A DNA stretch of 64,000 nt from Pedobacter sp. BAL39 (GTDB taxonomy: Bacteria > Bacteroidota > Bacteroidia > Sphingobacteriales > Sphingobacteriaceae). Shown here one piece after another: positions 53,932 to 63,108 of the stretch (positions within the stretch are counted from its first letter, which is position 1; every line of letters starts with the position of its first letter). The stretch is from NCBI RefSeq assembly GCF_000170795.1, contig NZ_ABCM01000008.1, positions 175,015 to 239,014 on the forward strand, given 5' to 3'. Below the pieces are notes generated by a model that was not told the DNA's origin, did not search any database, and saw only the letters and a list, made by a program, of their open reading frames with translations. Both the position numbers and the translations under genes were made by a program.

Positions 53932-54963
53932 TTATTTTTTCAGCTTTTTGAGCAGCAGTTCCGGCTCATTGGTGGTGATGAAGTCTGCATTTTCCTTGAT
54001 CAGCCAATCCATTACCGCTTCGTCATTTACAGTCCATACATTGATGGTTAGTTTGTTGTCTCTTGCCTCTTTGATCCAGGCCGGATTTTTCTGCAATGCA
54101 CTATAATGGTAATCCAAGCCATAAAAATGCGCTGCTGCCAGCTCTGCAGGTGTTTTGTCCCCTTTCAGGTAAGCGACTTTGGCGTAGGGAGCAAGCTTCA
54201 TGATCTCCAGACAAACCTCATAATCAAAGCTGATGTAGTCTACCCAGGCTTCAGCTTTAAGTGTTCTTACGGCATCCATCACTTTATGAGTGAGCGCAAT
54301 TGCACGCTCCTTGCTGATGGCTGAAGGTTTGATCTCCAGGATCAGTTTGGTTTTGTTCTGTTTCATTCCAGCCTGCATGTAGTCCGCAAGTGTTGGCAGG
54401 TTTTCACCATTGGCCAGCTTCAGGGCTGCAAGCGTTTGTGCATCCGTTTTTTCAATGTCCTTCCCCTGGATGGCATCGTCGTGGTGAATGAAAAGAGCGG
54501 AGTCTGCAGACATGTGTACGTCAAACTCAGCACCTTCGCAGCCCATGTCTATGGCATGTTGCAGCGCTGAGACAGAGTTCTCTGAAGCACCTGTGTTTTT
54601 CCAGGCGCCGCGGTGGGCGATCACTTTATTGTGAATGAACTGATCGTTGACGATCTTAAATCCGGCAGTCTGACTGCCTGCTGAGGTCTTCGCAGTAAGG
54701 GTAATTTCCAGCGACTGAACATCTGAATTAACCTTGCTCACGCTCAGTATGTTGTTTTTGCTGATTTTGAATGAAGCGGCATCCGCACCGCCAATCGTAA
54801 TGTTGTTAATTTTACTATTGCCTGAAACTTTAACTTCTCCAATGGTTTTTTGCTTTGTGGAGTAAGTATATCCGGAAAGGTAAATCTTTGATTTTTGCTG
54901 TGCGAAGGCATCACTTAGTAAGGCCATAGGGAGTAGTGTGATTGCAATAAGTATACTTTTCAT
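53932..54963 (-). CDS. Exported glycerophosphodiester phosphodiesterase-family protein
   Basis: A 343-residue protein with signal peptide MKSILIAITLLPMALLSDAFA. Residues about 25-105 look like an Ig-like or cadherin-like beta-sandwich. The GDPD TIM barrel follows, with HRGAWKNTGASENSVSALQHA (His-Arg and Glu-Asn motif) and EFDVHMSADSALFIHHDD (second His/Asp metal pair), ending with INVWTVNDEAVMDWLI and ADFITTNEPELLLKKL. It would release glycerol 3-phosphate from deacylated lipids in the periplasm. Confidence 0.88.
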   Translation of the reverse strand: MKSILIAITLLPMALLSDAFAQQKSKIYLSGYTYSTKQKTIGEVKVSGNSKINNITIGGADAASFKISKNNILSVSKVNSDVQSLEITLTAKTSAGSQTAGFKIVNDQFIHNKVIAHRGAWKNTGASENSVSALQHAIDMGCEGAEFDVHMSADSALFIHHDDAIQGKDIEKTDAQTLAALKLANGENLPTLADYMQAGMKQNKTKLILEIKPSAISKERAIALTHKVMDAVRTLKAEAWVDYISFDYEVCLEIMKLAPYAKVAYLKGDKTPAELAAAHFYGLDYHYSALQKNPAWIKEARDNKLTINVWTVNDEAVMDWLIKENADFITTNEPELLLKKLKK

Positions 54964-55150
54964 ATCTGTTAGGTGTTAAAGATAAGCAATAAAATATCCA
55001 CGCACATTGTCAACCGGAGCGACAAAAGGCATGCGGATCATCGTAAATATAGGTGATATCAGATTCAGCGGACAAAAATAGGCTCGTAATGTTAGGCTCA
55101 TTTGTAATTATTGTTAAGGAATGGCCAGTAAAAGCGGATTGGAGAGGCAT

Positions 55151-55192
55151 AAAAAATCCCGTTCATTAGTACAGATGTCTGATGAACGGGAT
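55151..55192 (-). terminator. Terminator of the amidohydrolase pair
   Basis: ATCCCGTTCAT (55156-55166) pairs with ATGAACGGGAT (55182-55192). On the minus strand TTTTTT follows. It lies 14 bases after the stop of the gene at 55206. Confidence 0.88.
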
Positions 55193-55205
55193 GTGTCAGC
55201 GGTGT

Positions 55206-56516
55206 TTATTCTGCAGTGCTGTATTTGGCACTGAACTTCTTGTCCAGCTGTTTGTGGAGGTTATCGAGATTGATGTCCCTGCCTTGTATGAAGGCACGTT
55301 CAACATGGTTGGATTTCATGTCCAGGGCATCTCCGGAGGAAATGAAAAAGGTAGCGTCCTTTCCTTGTTCGAGACTTCCTGCGCGTTGTTCAATTCCAAG
55401 CACCTTCGCCGTGTTGAGGGTGATGGTTTGCAGTGCCTGCTCGGGGTTGAGGCCCCATGCGGCTACCGTTCCCGCCATAAAGGGAAGGTTGCGTTGCTGC
55501 CAGTAGCCATCAATGCTTACCACTACAATGATTCCTGCATTGGCCAGGATTGCGGCATTTTTGTAAGGTTTATTGACATCATCATCAATAGAATTGGGCA
55601 GGGCATGCGGTTGTCTGACGACAACAGCGATGTTGTTTTGCTTCAGGAAATCGACCACCAGTGAAGCCTCTTCAGCACCAACGAGGACAGGAGTGATGCC
55701 ATATTTTTTCGCGAAGTTAACTGCAGCGATGATGTCTTTTTCACCATCTGCGGTGATGAACAGTTTCTGTCTCCCGTTGAAGAGGTTCCTCATCGCAGCC
55801 AGACGTGCGTTAGTCACCACGGGAGTAGTTTCCGTATAAGCCTTTGCCTCAGCGAATAGCTGATCCAACTCTTCAAGGCTCTTTTGAGTGCGTTCTTTCA
55901 GCAGTTCCTGCGAAACCTGTGGTCCGCGACCACCGAAGCCCTGACGAGGTTTTGGGGTAACGGGCCAGGTCAGGTGCATGGCATCATCAGTTTTTATGGC
56001 GGCGTCTTCCCAGTTCCAGGCATCCAGCTGCACGACAGAGGAGCTGCCGGCTACAACACCTCCCTGAGGGGTGACCTGTGCCATAAGAATGCCATTGCTG
56101 CGCAAGGTTGCGGGTACTTTGGAATCGGTATTGTAGGCTACAATCGCGCGGATGTGTGGGTTTAGTGTGCCGATTTCGGAGAAGTCGAGTGTTGCCTTTA
56201 CAGCCTCAAACTCTGCAAGTCCCAGGTTTGTGATGGGGGCGATAAAGCCCGGGTAGACATGTTTATCATTCGCCTGTATGACCTCCCCATTACTGAAATT
56301 GAGCTTTACCAGCGTTGCATCGCCAACACCGGTGATCTTGCCTTTCTCAATCATCAGGTAACCATTGTCTATTACTTTACCATTTCCAATATGCAGTTTG
56401 GCGCCCAGAACATAGATCGGTTTGGTCTGAGCTGCTGCAGGAGAGATGTTTGCCTGTGCAAAGGAGCTGCTTGCTGCCGATGCTGCCAGGAACATCGTTA
56501 ATAGGTATTTATTCAT
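55206..56516 (-). CDS. Exported amidohydrolase-family protein lacking the HxH motif
   Basis: A 436-residue exported protein with signal peptide MNKYLLTMFLAASAASSSFAQ. The fold is amidohydrolase-like (PIYVLGAKLHIGNGKVIDNGY at the start, NPEQALQTITLNTAKVLGIEQ and LEQGKDATFFISSGDALD at the end). The position of the metal-binding HxH reads HVYPGFIAPITNLGLAEFEA, so the ligands are absent. Metal-dependent hydrolysis is therefore doubtful. It overlaps the upstream gene by 8 bases, so the two may act together. Confidence 0.82.
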   Translation of the reverse strand: MNKYLLTMFLAASAASSSFAQANISPAAAQTKPIYVLGAKLHIGNGKVIDNGYLMIEKGKITGVGDATLVKLNFSNGEVIQANDKHVYPGFIAPITNLGLAEFEAVKATLDFSEIGTLNPHIRAIVAYNTDSKVPATLRSNGILMAQVTPQGGVVAGSSSVVQLDAWNWEDAAIKTDDAMHLTWPVTPKPRQGFGGRGPQVSQELLKERTQKSLEELDQLFAEAKAYTETTPVVTNARLAAMRNLFNGRQKLFITADGEKDIIAAVNFAKKYGITPVLVGAEEASLVVDFLKQNNIAVVVRQPHALPNSIDDDVNKPYKNAAILANAGIIVVVSIDGYWQQRNLPFMAGTVAAWGLNPEQALQTITLNTAKVLGIEQRAGSLEQGKDATFFISSGDALDMKSNHVERAFIQGRDINLDNLHKQLDKKFSAKYSTAE

Positions 56517-59232
56517 GATCGTGTGTCCTTTCTAAGTCGTTAAGTTCCTGAGCATAATCGCCTACACTTTCGCAGTGATACAAGCGTGGGCTTTCAGGTG
56601 TTGGGCGTTGTGTTTTGCCGCCTTTATTTTTACTCTCCTGCATTTTTTTGATGAGACGGCTGCGTTCCGCATCGTTGTCTTTCCTGATTTGTTCATCTTT
56701 GCTGAGGTTCCAGTAAGGGATGCCATCTACAAAAGTCTGTTCTGCTTTGGCGTAGATGGAGAGCGGATGTGCAGACCAGACGACAACATCAGCATCTTTT
56801 CCAGCCTTAAGGCTGCCCACTTTATTGTCGATGTGTAACATCCTGGCAGGGTTCAGTGTCACGAATTTCAGCGCATCTTCTTCCGGGAGGCCTCCATATA
56901 ACATGGCTTTACCAGCTTCCTGGTTCAGACGGCGCGCCATTTCGGCATCATCGGAGTTGAATGCGGTAGTAATGCCAACATTGTGCATGATCTTTCCATT
57001 GTAAGGGATGGCTTCTGCAACTTCCATTTTATAGGCCCACCAGTCGGAGAAGGTAGAGGCATTAATGCCATGAGCCTTCATCTTGTCGGCCACTTTATAT
57101 CCCTCAAGGATGTGGGTAAAAGTGTTGATCTTGAACCCTAGGCTGTCAGCCACATGGATCAGCATATTGATCTCAGACTGTACATAGGAGTGGCAGGTAA
57201 TGAACCTTTTGTTGTCGAGGATCTCCACGATGGCATCCAGCTCCAGGTCGCGGCGTACCGTGTTGCCTTTTTTTGCCATTGCCGTTTTGTATTCTTTTGC
57301 ACGGGTAAATTCATCAACAAAAGACTGCTCGACACCCATGCGGGTAACAGGGAAACGTGCCCCGGTACCGAAATTACTTTGTTTTACATTTTCACCCAGG
57401 GCGAATTTGATGAATCCGTCGGCACCGGCAAACTTCAGCTCTTCAGGCAGCTTACCCCAGCGTAGTTTGATGAGCTGAGATTGACCACCTACCGGGTTTG
57501 CGGACCCATGCAGAATCTGCGAGGTGGTGACACCTCCCGCCAGCTGACGGTAGATATTGACATCTTCGGAGTTGATGATGTCTGCAATGCGCACCTCTGC
57601 GGAGGACGATTGGGAGCCTTCATTGATTCCACCTGTGCCGGCGATGTGTGAATGCTCGTCGATCAATCCGGGTGTAATGTGTTTTCCTGTGGCGTCGATG
57701 ACGCGGGCATTACCTGCTGCAAGGTTTTTCCCTACAGACTTGATTTTTCCATTTTCAAGGAGCACATCTGCATTCTGAAGGATACCTTCCTTTTCATTTG
57801 TCCATACCGTAGCATTCTTTAGCAATACTGTTTCCGATTTCAGGGCCTCGGAGGTTCCGAATGCGGTAAAAGGATAGATGACTTTGCCGTTAGCAAGTGC
57901 CGGTTGTGGTTCTTCCTTTTTTGTGGGGCTTTTGGTGGCAGTATCCTTGTCGTCTTTTTTATAGGTAATGAACCTTTTCCCCTGCACCCAGTTTTCGAGT
58001 ACCAGGTTTTCTTTTTTAAAGAGGCTGTCGGACGTGATGATGAAGTTGGCAAGTTTTCCTTTTTCGAGAGTACCCACTTTATCGGAGATGCCGATCATGG
58101 ATGCCGGAATTTCGGTAAGAGCGAGCAGGGCCTGTTTCTGGCTGAGGCCATTTGCGATGGCCGTGCGCAGGTTTGTCCAGAAGTCGCGGCTGTTATCGAT
58201 GCCAAATGTGGTCAAAGAAAAACGGATGCCTGCTTTTTCAAGGATGCCAGGGTTTGTTGGTGCAAGCTCCCAGTTTTTCATTTGTGCAAGGGTGACATTG
58301 CGGGCGTCCTCGGCATCCTCCACATCATAGGCTTTGACAAAGTTGAGGGGGATGATGAGACTGGCGCCGGTAGCTTTTACCGCATCCACCCGCTGGTATT
58401 CATCGCCATTGGACTTGATGATGTATTGTTTGCCAAATTCCTTGCCGATTTTATCAGCACGCAGGATGTTCTGCCAGCCGTCGGCCTCAAAGATCTGAGG
58501 CAGCTGTTGCTGTTTGTTGAATTCTTCCAGAGAAAGGTTGTGTTCTTCTTTCTGTTTGCTGTACCACTGTGCGTCATAATAGGTTTGACGAAGCAGGGCG
58601 ATGGCACCCATCAGTGAGGTAGGATAGTCATTTTGAGAAGAGCCTTTGTTGAAAGAGTAGTTTGCAGCAGCCTGTGCATTGAGGAGGGTCATGTTTTCCT
58701 TCTCATCGCTGAGGCTCACCGCCACCGAGGTCCCGCGGGCGATGCCATCCCTGCTGATCGCATTGACACTTCCAAAGCCAGCTTTCCTGAGATCGTCAGC
58801 TTTTTTAGCGTCCATGCCGAAAATCGCTGCCGCCTGTGTTTCCGGGCGGATCGCTTCATTCCAGTTGTAGGCTCCTTTTTTAGTGGAAACAAAGATCGAC
58901 TGGCGCATGCCGCTACTCTGGCGTGTATTTTCAGGAATACCATAACTGGTAAAGGCATCAATCAATGAGGGATAGATGTATTTTCCTTTCAGGTCGATGA
59001 TGACATAACCTTTTGGGATGCTGCCGGCACTACCTACAGACTGAATGGTTTGTCCTTTGATCAGTAGCGTACCGTTTTTAATGGTCTGGTTCGCACTGAC
59101 CATGATGGTTGCGTTGGTAAAAGCGTATAATCCTTGCCTGATGTCGTAAGATCCATTTACAGGATAGGTTTGTTGGGCAAACATACAGGTTCCAGAAAAT
59201 ACCAGCGCAAGCGATAGTATAATTTTCTTCAT
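56509..59232 (-). CDS. Exported double-domain amidohydrolase
   Basis: A 907-residue exported protein with two amidohydrolase modules. The signal peptide is MKKIILSLALVFSGTCMFA. The first module (about 25-430) is degenerate: YIYPSLIDAFTSYGIPEN has no HxH. The second (about 455-880) keeps HITPGLIDEHSHIAGTGG (HSH) and the later metal-binding histidines (ITCHSYVQSE, THILEGYKVADK, GITTAFNSDDAEM). Substrate unknown; imidazolonepropionase-like enzymes are the nearest in motif style. It overlaps the next gene by 8 bases. The pair looks like an exported two-protein system. Confidence 0.85.
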   Translation of the reverse strand: MKKIILSLALVFSGTCMFAQQTYPVNGSYDIRQGLYAFTNATIMVSANQTIKNGTLLIKGQTIQSVGSAGSIPKGYVIIDLKGKYIYPSLIDAFTSYGIPENTRQSSGMRQSIFVSTKKGAYNWNEAIRPETQAAAIFGMDAKKADDLRKAGFGSVNAISRDGIARGTSVAVSLSDEKENMTLLNAQAAANYSFNKGSSQNDYPTSLMGAIALLRQTYYDAQWYSKQKEEHNLSLEEFNKQQQLPQIFEADGWQNILRADKIGKEFGKQYIIKSNGDEYQRVDAVKATGASLIIPLNFVKAYDVEDAEDARNVTLAQMKNWELAPTNPGILEKAGIRFSLTTFGIDNSRDFWTNLRTAIANGLSQKQALLALTEIPASMIGISDKVGTLEKGKLANFIITSDSLFKKENLVLENWVQGKRFITYKKDDKDTATKSPTKKEEPQPALANGKVIYPFTAFGTSEALKSETVLLKNATVWTNEKEGILQNADVLLENGKIKSVGKNLAAGNARVIDATGKHITPGLIDEHSHIAGTGGINEGSQSSSAEVRIADIINSEDVNIYRQLAGGVTTSQILHGSANPVGGQSQLIKLRWGKLPEELKFAGADGFIKFALGENVKQSNFGTGARFPVTRMGVEQSFVDEFTRAKEYKTAMAKKGNTVRRDLELDAIVEILDNKRFITCHSYVQSEINMLIHVADSLGFKINTFTHILEGYKVADKMKAHGINASTFSDWWAYKMEVAEAIPYNGKIMHNVGITTAFNSDDAEMARRLNQEAGKAMLYGGLPEEDALKFVTLNPARMLHIDNKVGSLKAGKDADVVVWSAHPLSIYAKAEQTFVDGIPYWNLSKDEQIRKDNDAERSRLIKKMQESKNKGGKTQRPTPESPRLYHCESVGDYAQELNDLERTHDHE

Positions 59233-59549
59233 AAAATTTAGATTAGTAGCTAAATCTATTCATAAAATTGAAGCTAATAGGTTTTATATCGGTTTTTTTA
59301 CTGATAATCGATCGGATTTATAGGGTTTTTGTGTTTTTATGCCCTCTTATAGTATGATTTGCCGTTTGTGAATAATGAAAGCTGCGGTTTCTCTGAAGAA
59401 ATCTAATCTTGTTTTTGAACAGTCCATTCCTGAACCAGGAGCTGTGGAAGGTTTAAAAGTCTGATGTTTATAATGATTTTAAATACCAATTAGCTGGATC
59501 GGTGGTTCTAAATGCATAAGTATTTGTTATTTTTGAAAAAAAACACTTT
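59233..59549. other. Intergenic region between divergent genes
   Basis: 317 AT-rich bases between the amidohydrolase pair and the small membrane protein. The only clear signal is TATTTTTG (59528-59535), a -7 box 14 bases before the ATG at 59550. No promoter was recognised for the minus strand, and no RNA or coding frame is supported. Confidence 0.45.
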
Positions 59550-59984
59550 ATGCAATTTTATAACATCTTAAGGAGTGCGCACTCAGGTTGGCGTTATCTT
59601 GTATTGATCTTTTTGGTTTTAGCGATTGTTCAGGCGCTGGCCGGCTGGTTGGGTAAAAAGCCATATACAGAAGGCAACCGGAAGTTAAACCTGTTTGCGT
59701 TGATCTTTACGCACGTCCAAATATTATTTGGGTTGGTATTGTATTTCATCAGTCCACTGGTAGAAGCTGGATTGAGGTACTGGAAGATGGAGCATATTGG
59801 TATGATGATTTTTGCTGCGATCCTGGTTACTGTAGGTAATGCAAGGTCCAAACGTACGGATGATGCTGCAACCAAACACCGGACCATAGCGCTTTATTTT
59901 GGACTGGCCCTGATCCTGATTGTAGCTGCAATCATAGCAATGGTGAAATTTGACCCTACACGTACCTTTTGGGGGGTATCATAA
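59550..59984 (+). CDS. Small four-span membrane protein, cytochrome-b-like
   Basis: A 144-residue inner membrane protein with four hydrophobic helices (WRYLVLIFLVLAIVQALAGW, LFALIFTHVQILFGLVLYFI, HIGMMIFAAILVTVGNA, ALYFGLALILIVAAIIAMV). Histidines near helix ends (RSAHSGWRY, THVQ, EHIG) would suit heme ligation, which is why some relatives are called cytochrome b. No biochemical proof. Single gene with a -7 box 14 bases upstream. Confidence 0.7.
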   Translation: MQFYNILRSAHSGWRYLVLIFLVLAIVQALAGWLGKKPYTEGNRKLNLFALIFTHVQILFGLVLYFISPLVEAGLRYWKMEHIGMMIFAAILVTVGNARSKRTDDAATKHRTIALYFGLALILIVAAIIAMVKFDPTRTFWGVS

Positions 59985-59999
59985 AATTTCACAATTTAA

Positions 60000-60030
60000 T
60001 TTGGTCTTGTAAGATTTATTTATATTTTTG
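60000..60030 (+). promoter_or_regulatory. Promoter of the tryptophan operon
   Basis: TTTG (60000-60003), a 19-base spacer and TATTTTTG (60023-60030) match the Bacteroidetes TTTG-n19-TAnnTTTG pattern exactly. The start of transcription would fall close to 60035-60037, almost at the ATG of the leader peptide, so that peptide may be translated from a nearly leaderless message. Confidence 0.7.
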
Positions 60031-60036
60031 TTGCTC

Positions 60037-60114
60037 ATGATTAACAATATACATACTTGGCAATGGCGCAGTAATTCTGAAAAGAGTTCCGTCGTAGTCT
60101 TGTGTACCTTATAG
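60037..60114 (+). CDS. Tryptophan leader peptide
   Basis: A 25-codon frame starting at ATG 60037 and ending at TAG. It begins MINNIHTWQWRSNSEKSS, with two Trp codons at positions 8 and 10. It lies between the promoter and a strong terminator upstream of trpE, the layout of an attenuator. Ribosome stalling at Trp codons would relieve termination when tryptophanyl-tRNA is scarce. It resembles the Rfam Bacteroid-trp class, from memory. An antiterminator fold was not obvious. Confidence 0.75.
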   Translation: MINNIHTWQWRSNSEKSSVVVLCTL

Positions 60115-60141
60115 TTTATCAACCTAAACCAAACCACAAAT

Positions 60142-60176
60142 AAGCCCGGCGTAACACACGCCGGGCTTTTTGTTTT
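60142..60176 (+). terminator. Attenuator terminator upstream of trpE
   Basis: AAGCCCGGCGT pairs with ACGCCGGGCTT with a 5-base loop, and TTTTTGTTTTT follows. It is 28 bases after the leader-peptide stop and 131 bases before trpE. Confidence 0.92.
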
Positions 60177-60306
60177 TACGCGATTTTGAAAAAAAGCCCG
60201 TAGGATACGACGTAGAGAAAAGAGAGAGCGGGATATTGATGATGACAAGAAAAACGGTGACACTGCGCTGAGTGCCAATGAGTCGCCAATAAAACGAAAT
60301 AAAATT

Positions 60307-61713
60307 ATGCTGATGAACAATTATAAGATCAATACCATTCATAAAAAGCTGCTTGCAGACACTACAACGCCGGTGAGCATCTATTTAAGGTTAAGGGATG
60401 TATTTCCCAATACGATCCTGCTGGAGAGTTCCGATTACCATAGCCGCGAGAATGCGGTCAGTTATGTCTGCGCGGAACCAGTTGCGGGCATCGTGCTGAA
60501 CAAAGGGGTGTTGTCTACTTATTTCCCCGATGGGAAGAAGGAGGAGAAAAGTGATTTTGTCCTTACTGAAGAGATTGACGGCTTCAAGGGAAGGTTCCTG
60601 CCCGGGCCTGTCGTGGATAAAAGGATCTCCAGTGGTCTTTTTGGCTATTTTACATGGAATGCCGTTGAGCATTTTGAAGACATCTCCTTTCATGCGAAGT
60701 CGCCGGAAGGAGAAGAAATCCCCCTGATGCAATATCATATTTACCGGTATATCATCGCAATTGATCACTTCAGAAATGAAATCACGCTGTTCAAGAATAC
60801 GTTCAATGGGGACGATCAGGAAGGGTTGGAGAAAATGGAGTACCTGATTCAGAATAAGAATTTTCCAGAATACAGCTTTAAAACGAATGGTGAGGAAAGT
60901 TCAAACCTGACAAATGAGGACTTCATGGACATTGTAGACAAAATGAAAACCCACATCCTTCGCGGTGATGTTTTTCAGATTGTTCCATCGAGGGCCTTCA
61001 AACAAGGGTTCCAGGGAGACGAATTTAATGTATACCGTTGCCTGCGTTCCATCAATCCCTCTCCATATCTGTTTTATTTCGATTACGGCAGTTTCAAGCT
61101 TTTCGGTTCCTCACCGGAAGCACAGATTACCATTAACAATAGTGTGGCGAACATCTTTCCGATAGCAGGGACCTTCAAAAGAACAGGAAATGACGAAGAA
61201 GATGCGGAGCTGGCGAGAAAGCTGGAACAGGATCCTAAGGAAAGTGCGGAACATGTGATGCTGGTTGATCTTGCACGTAATGATTTGAGCAGACACTGCA
61301 GCGGTGTGGAGGTGAAGTCCTTTAAAGAAGTGCAGTACTATTCTCACCTGATCCACCTGGTTTCAAAGGTAAGTGGAAATCTTCAGGCGGACGTATCTGC
61401 TTTTAAGGTGGTCGCTGATACTTATCCTGCGGGGACACTAAGCGGGGCTCCAAAGTATAGGGCCATGCAGCTGATTGATGAATATGAGGGACTGGGGCGT
61501 AATTTTTATGCCGGGGCGATTGGTTATATGGGTTTTAATGATCAGTTCAACCATGCCATCATGATCAGGACCTTCATGAGTAAAAACAACGAGCTTCACT
61601 ATCGTGCCGGGGCGGGCATTGTGGCCGATTCTGTGCCAGAGAATGAGCTGAATGAGGTAAATAATAAAATTGCAGCATTGCGCCGTGCTATAGAGATGGC
61701 CGAAAACATTTAA
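60307..61713 (+). CDS. trpE: Anthranilate synthase component I
   Basis: A 468-residue chorismate-using enzyme. The catalytic region shows GDVFQIVPSRAFKQGF, NPSPYLFYFDYGSFKLFGSSPE, RTGNDEEDAELARKLEQDPKESAEHVMLVDLARNDLSR and YPAGTLSGAPKYRAMQLIDE. It makes anthranilate with glutamine-derived ammonia from TrpG. Start at 60307 or two codons on at 60313; both are possible. First structural gene after the attenuator. Confidence 0.95.
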   Translation: MLMNNYKINTIHKKLLADTTTPVSIYLRLRDVFPNTILLESSDYHSRENAVSYVCAEPVAGIVLNKGVLSTYFPDGKKEEKSDFVLTEEIDGFKGRFLPGPVVDKRISSGLFGYFTWNAVEHFEDISFHAKSPEGEEIPLMQYHIYRYIIAIDHFRNEITLFKNTFNGDDQEGLEKMEYLIQNKNFPEYSFKTNGEESSNLTNEDFMDIVDKMKTHILRGDVFQIVPSRAFKQGFQGDEFNVYRCLRSINPSPYLFYFDYGSFKLFGSSPEAQITINNSVANIFPIAGTFKRTGNDEEDAELARKLEQDPKESAEHVMLVDLARNDLSRHCSGVEVKSFKEVQYYSHLIHLVSKVSGNLQADVSAFKVVADTYPAGTLSGAPKYRAMQLIDEYEGLGRNFYAGAIGYMGFNDQFNHAIMIRTFMSKNNELHYRAGAGIVADSVPENELNEVNNKIAALRRAIEMAENI

Positions 61714-61729
61714 CGACAAACATAAGAAC

Positions 61730-62302
61730 ATGCAAAAGAAAATACTGGTGATTGATAATTACGACTCTTTTACCTACAATTTGGTCCACCTGGTCAATGA
61801 ATTGGGCCGTGAGGTGGAAGTATGGCGCAATGATAAGTTTGAACTGTCGGCTGTTGCGGACTATGATCAGATCATCCTTTCTCCGGGGCCGGGGATTCCT
61901 GAGGAGGCCGGCCTGCTGCTTGATGTCATCAAAACATATGCAGCTACAAAACGTATCTTTGGCATTTGCCTAGGTCAGCAAGCCATTGCGGAAGCTTTTG
62001 GTGGAAAATTGCTTAATTTGGGGAGGCCTATGCATGGCATTGCCACTCCGATATCTGTTCTCGATGACACGGAACCGTTGTTTCAGGATTGTCCGCGGAC
62101 GATAAATGTCGGTAGGTACCATTCCTGGGTGGTCGACCCGAATGGTCTGCCGGATTGTCTGACGGTAACGGCGACAGATCAGGACGAGGAGATCATGGCT
62201 TTAAGGCATAAAGAATATGATGTGAGGGGTGTTCAGTTTCATCCGGAAAGTGTACTCACAGAATATGGTAAACAGATGATGAAAAACTGGTTAGAAAATT
62301 AG
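61730..62302 (+). CDS. trpG: Anthranilate synthase component II, glutamine amidotransferase
   Basis: A 190-residue class I glutaminase subunit. The nucleophile Cys is in RIFGICLGQQAIAEAFGG, the PGPGIPEEAG segment forms the oxyanion region, and the catalytic His-Glu are in GVQFHPESVLTEYG. It supplies ammonia to TrpE and could double as PabA. 16 bases after trpE and only 2 bases before trpC. Confidence 0.95.
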   Translation: MQKKILVIDNYDSFTYNLVHLVNELGREVEVWRNDKFELSAVADYDQIILSPGPGIPEEAGLLLDVIKTYAATKRIFGICLGQQAIAEAFGGKLLNLGRPMHGIATPISVLDDTEPLFQDCPRTINVGRYHSWVVDPNGLPDCLTVTATDQDEEIMALRHKEYDVRGVQFHPESVLTEYGKQMMKNWLEN

Positions 62303-62304
62303 CT

Positions 62305-63086
62305 ATGAATATTCTCGATAAAATAGTCCTCCGTAAGCGCGAGGAAGTAGAATGGGCGAAGCAGGCAGTTTCTGTGAAACAGCTGGAGGCAGCCATACAT
62401 TTTAACCGCACACCCTACGTCTTTGAAGATTTTCTGCTCGATGAGGGCCGCAGTGGAATCATTGCGGAATATAAACGGAAGTCTCCGTCCAAAGGAATCA
62501 TCAATGACCAGTTGACAGTGACAGAAGTGACTACGGCCTATACGCGGCAGGGCATCGGCATGTCGTGCTGACGATACAGACTTTTTTGGGGGCACTGAAC
62601 GACTCTTGAGGCCAGGTCCGTCAATCAAATTCCGATCTCAGAAAGGATTTCATCATCGATGAGTACCAGATCCTGGAAGCAAAGGCCATGGGAGCAGACA
62701 TCATTCTTCTGATTGCGGCCATCCTGGAACCTGATGACATTGAAAATCTCGCCGAAGTAGCGAAGAGCTTGGGCCTTAATGTGTTGCTGGAGGTGCACAA
62801 CCTGGAGGAGCTGCAGCGGAGTGTCATTCCTGAGCTGGACGCCATTGGAGTGAACAACAGGAACCTTGGAGATTTCTCTGTAGACATCCAGACCTCTTTC
62901 AACCTGGTGGATGAGATCCCCGACGACTTCCTGAAGATTTCTGAAAGTGCGATCAGCAACCCGCAAACCATCAATGAGCTGCGGACGGCAGGTTTTGACG
63001 GTTTCCTGATTGGCGAAAGCTTTATGAAGACGTCAAACCCTGGACATGCGATGAGAGACTTTGTCAGTCATCTGTTCTCGGTATAA
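62305..63086 (+). pseudogene. trpC: Indole-3-glycerol phosphate synthase, disrupted by frameshifts
   Basis: Start and end of a TrpC are intact (MNILDKIVLRKREEVEWAKQ; IIAEYKRKSPSKGIINDQ; later GADIILLIAAILEPDD, LLEVHNLEEL, GVNNRNLGDFSVDI). Between 62564 and 62637 the frame is lost. Restoring one base at four places (G after 62564, G near 62573, G near 62608, C near 62637) gives a perfect family sequence: SVLTDTDFFGGTERLLEARS, then VNQIPILRKDFIIDEYQ. All four are single-base contractions of doublets. Either a decayed gene or a base-calling fault. The enzyme should close the indole ring in tryptophan synthesis. Confidence 0.85.
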
Positions 63087-63092
63087 CTTTTG

Positions 63093-63100
63093 TATCTTTG
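63093..63100 (+). promoter_or_regulatory. -7 box before hflX
   Basis: TATCTTTG matches TAnnTTTG, 8 bases before the hflX ATG. The transcription start would then fall at or next to the ATG, suggesting a leaderless or nearly leaderless message. No good -33 element at the proper distance. Confidence 0.5.
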
Positions 63101-63108
63101 TACTTTAC

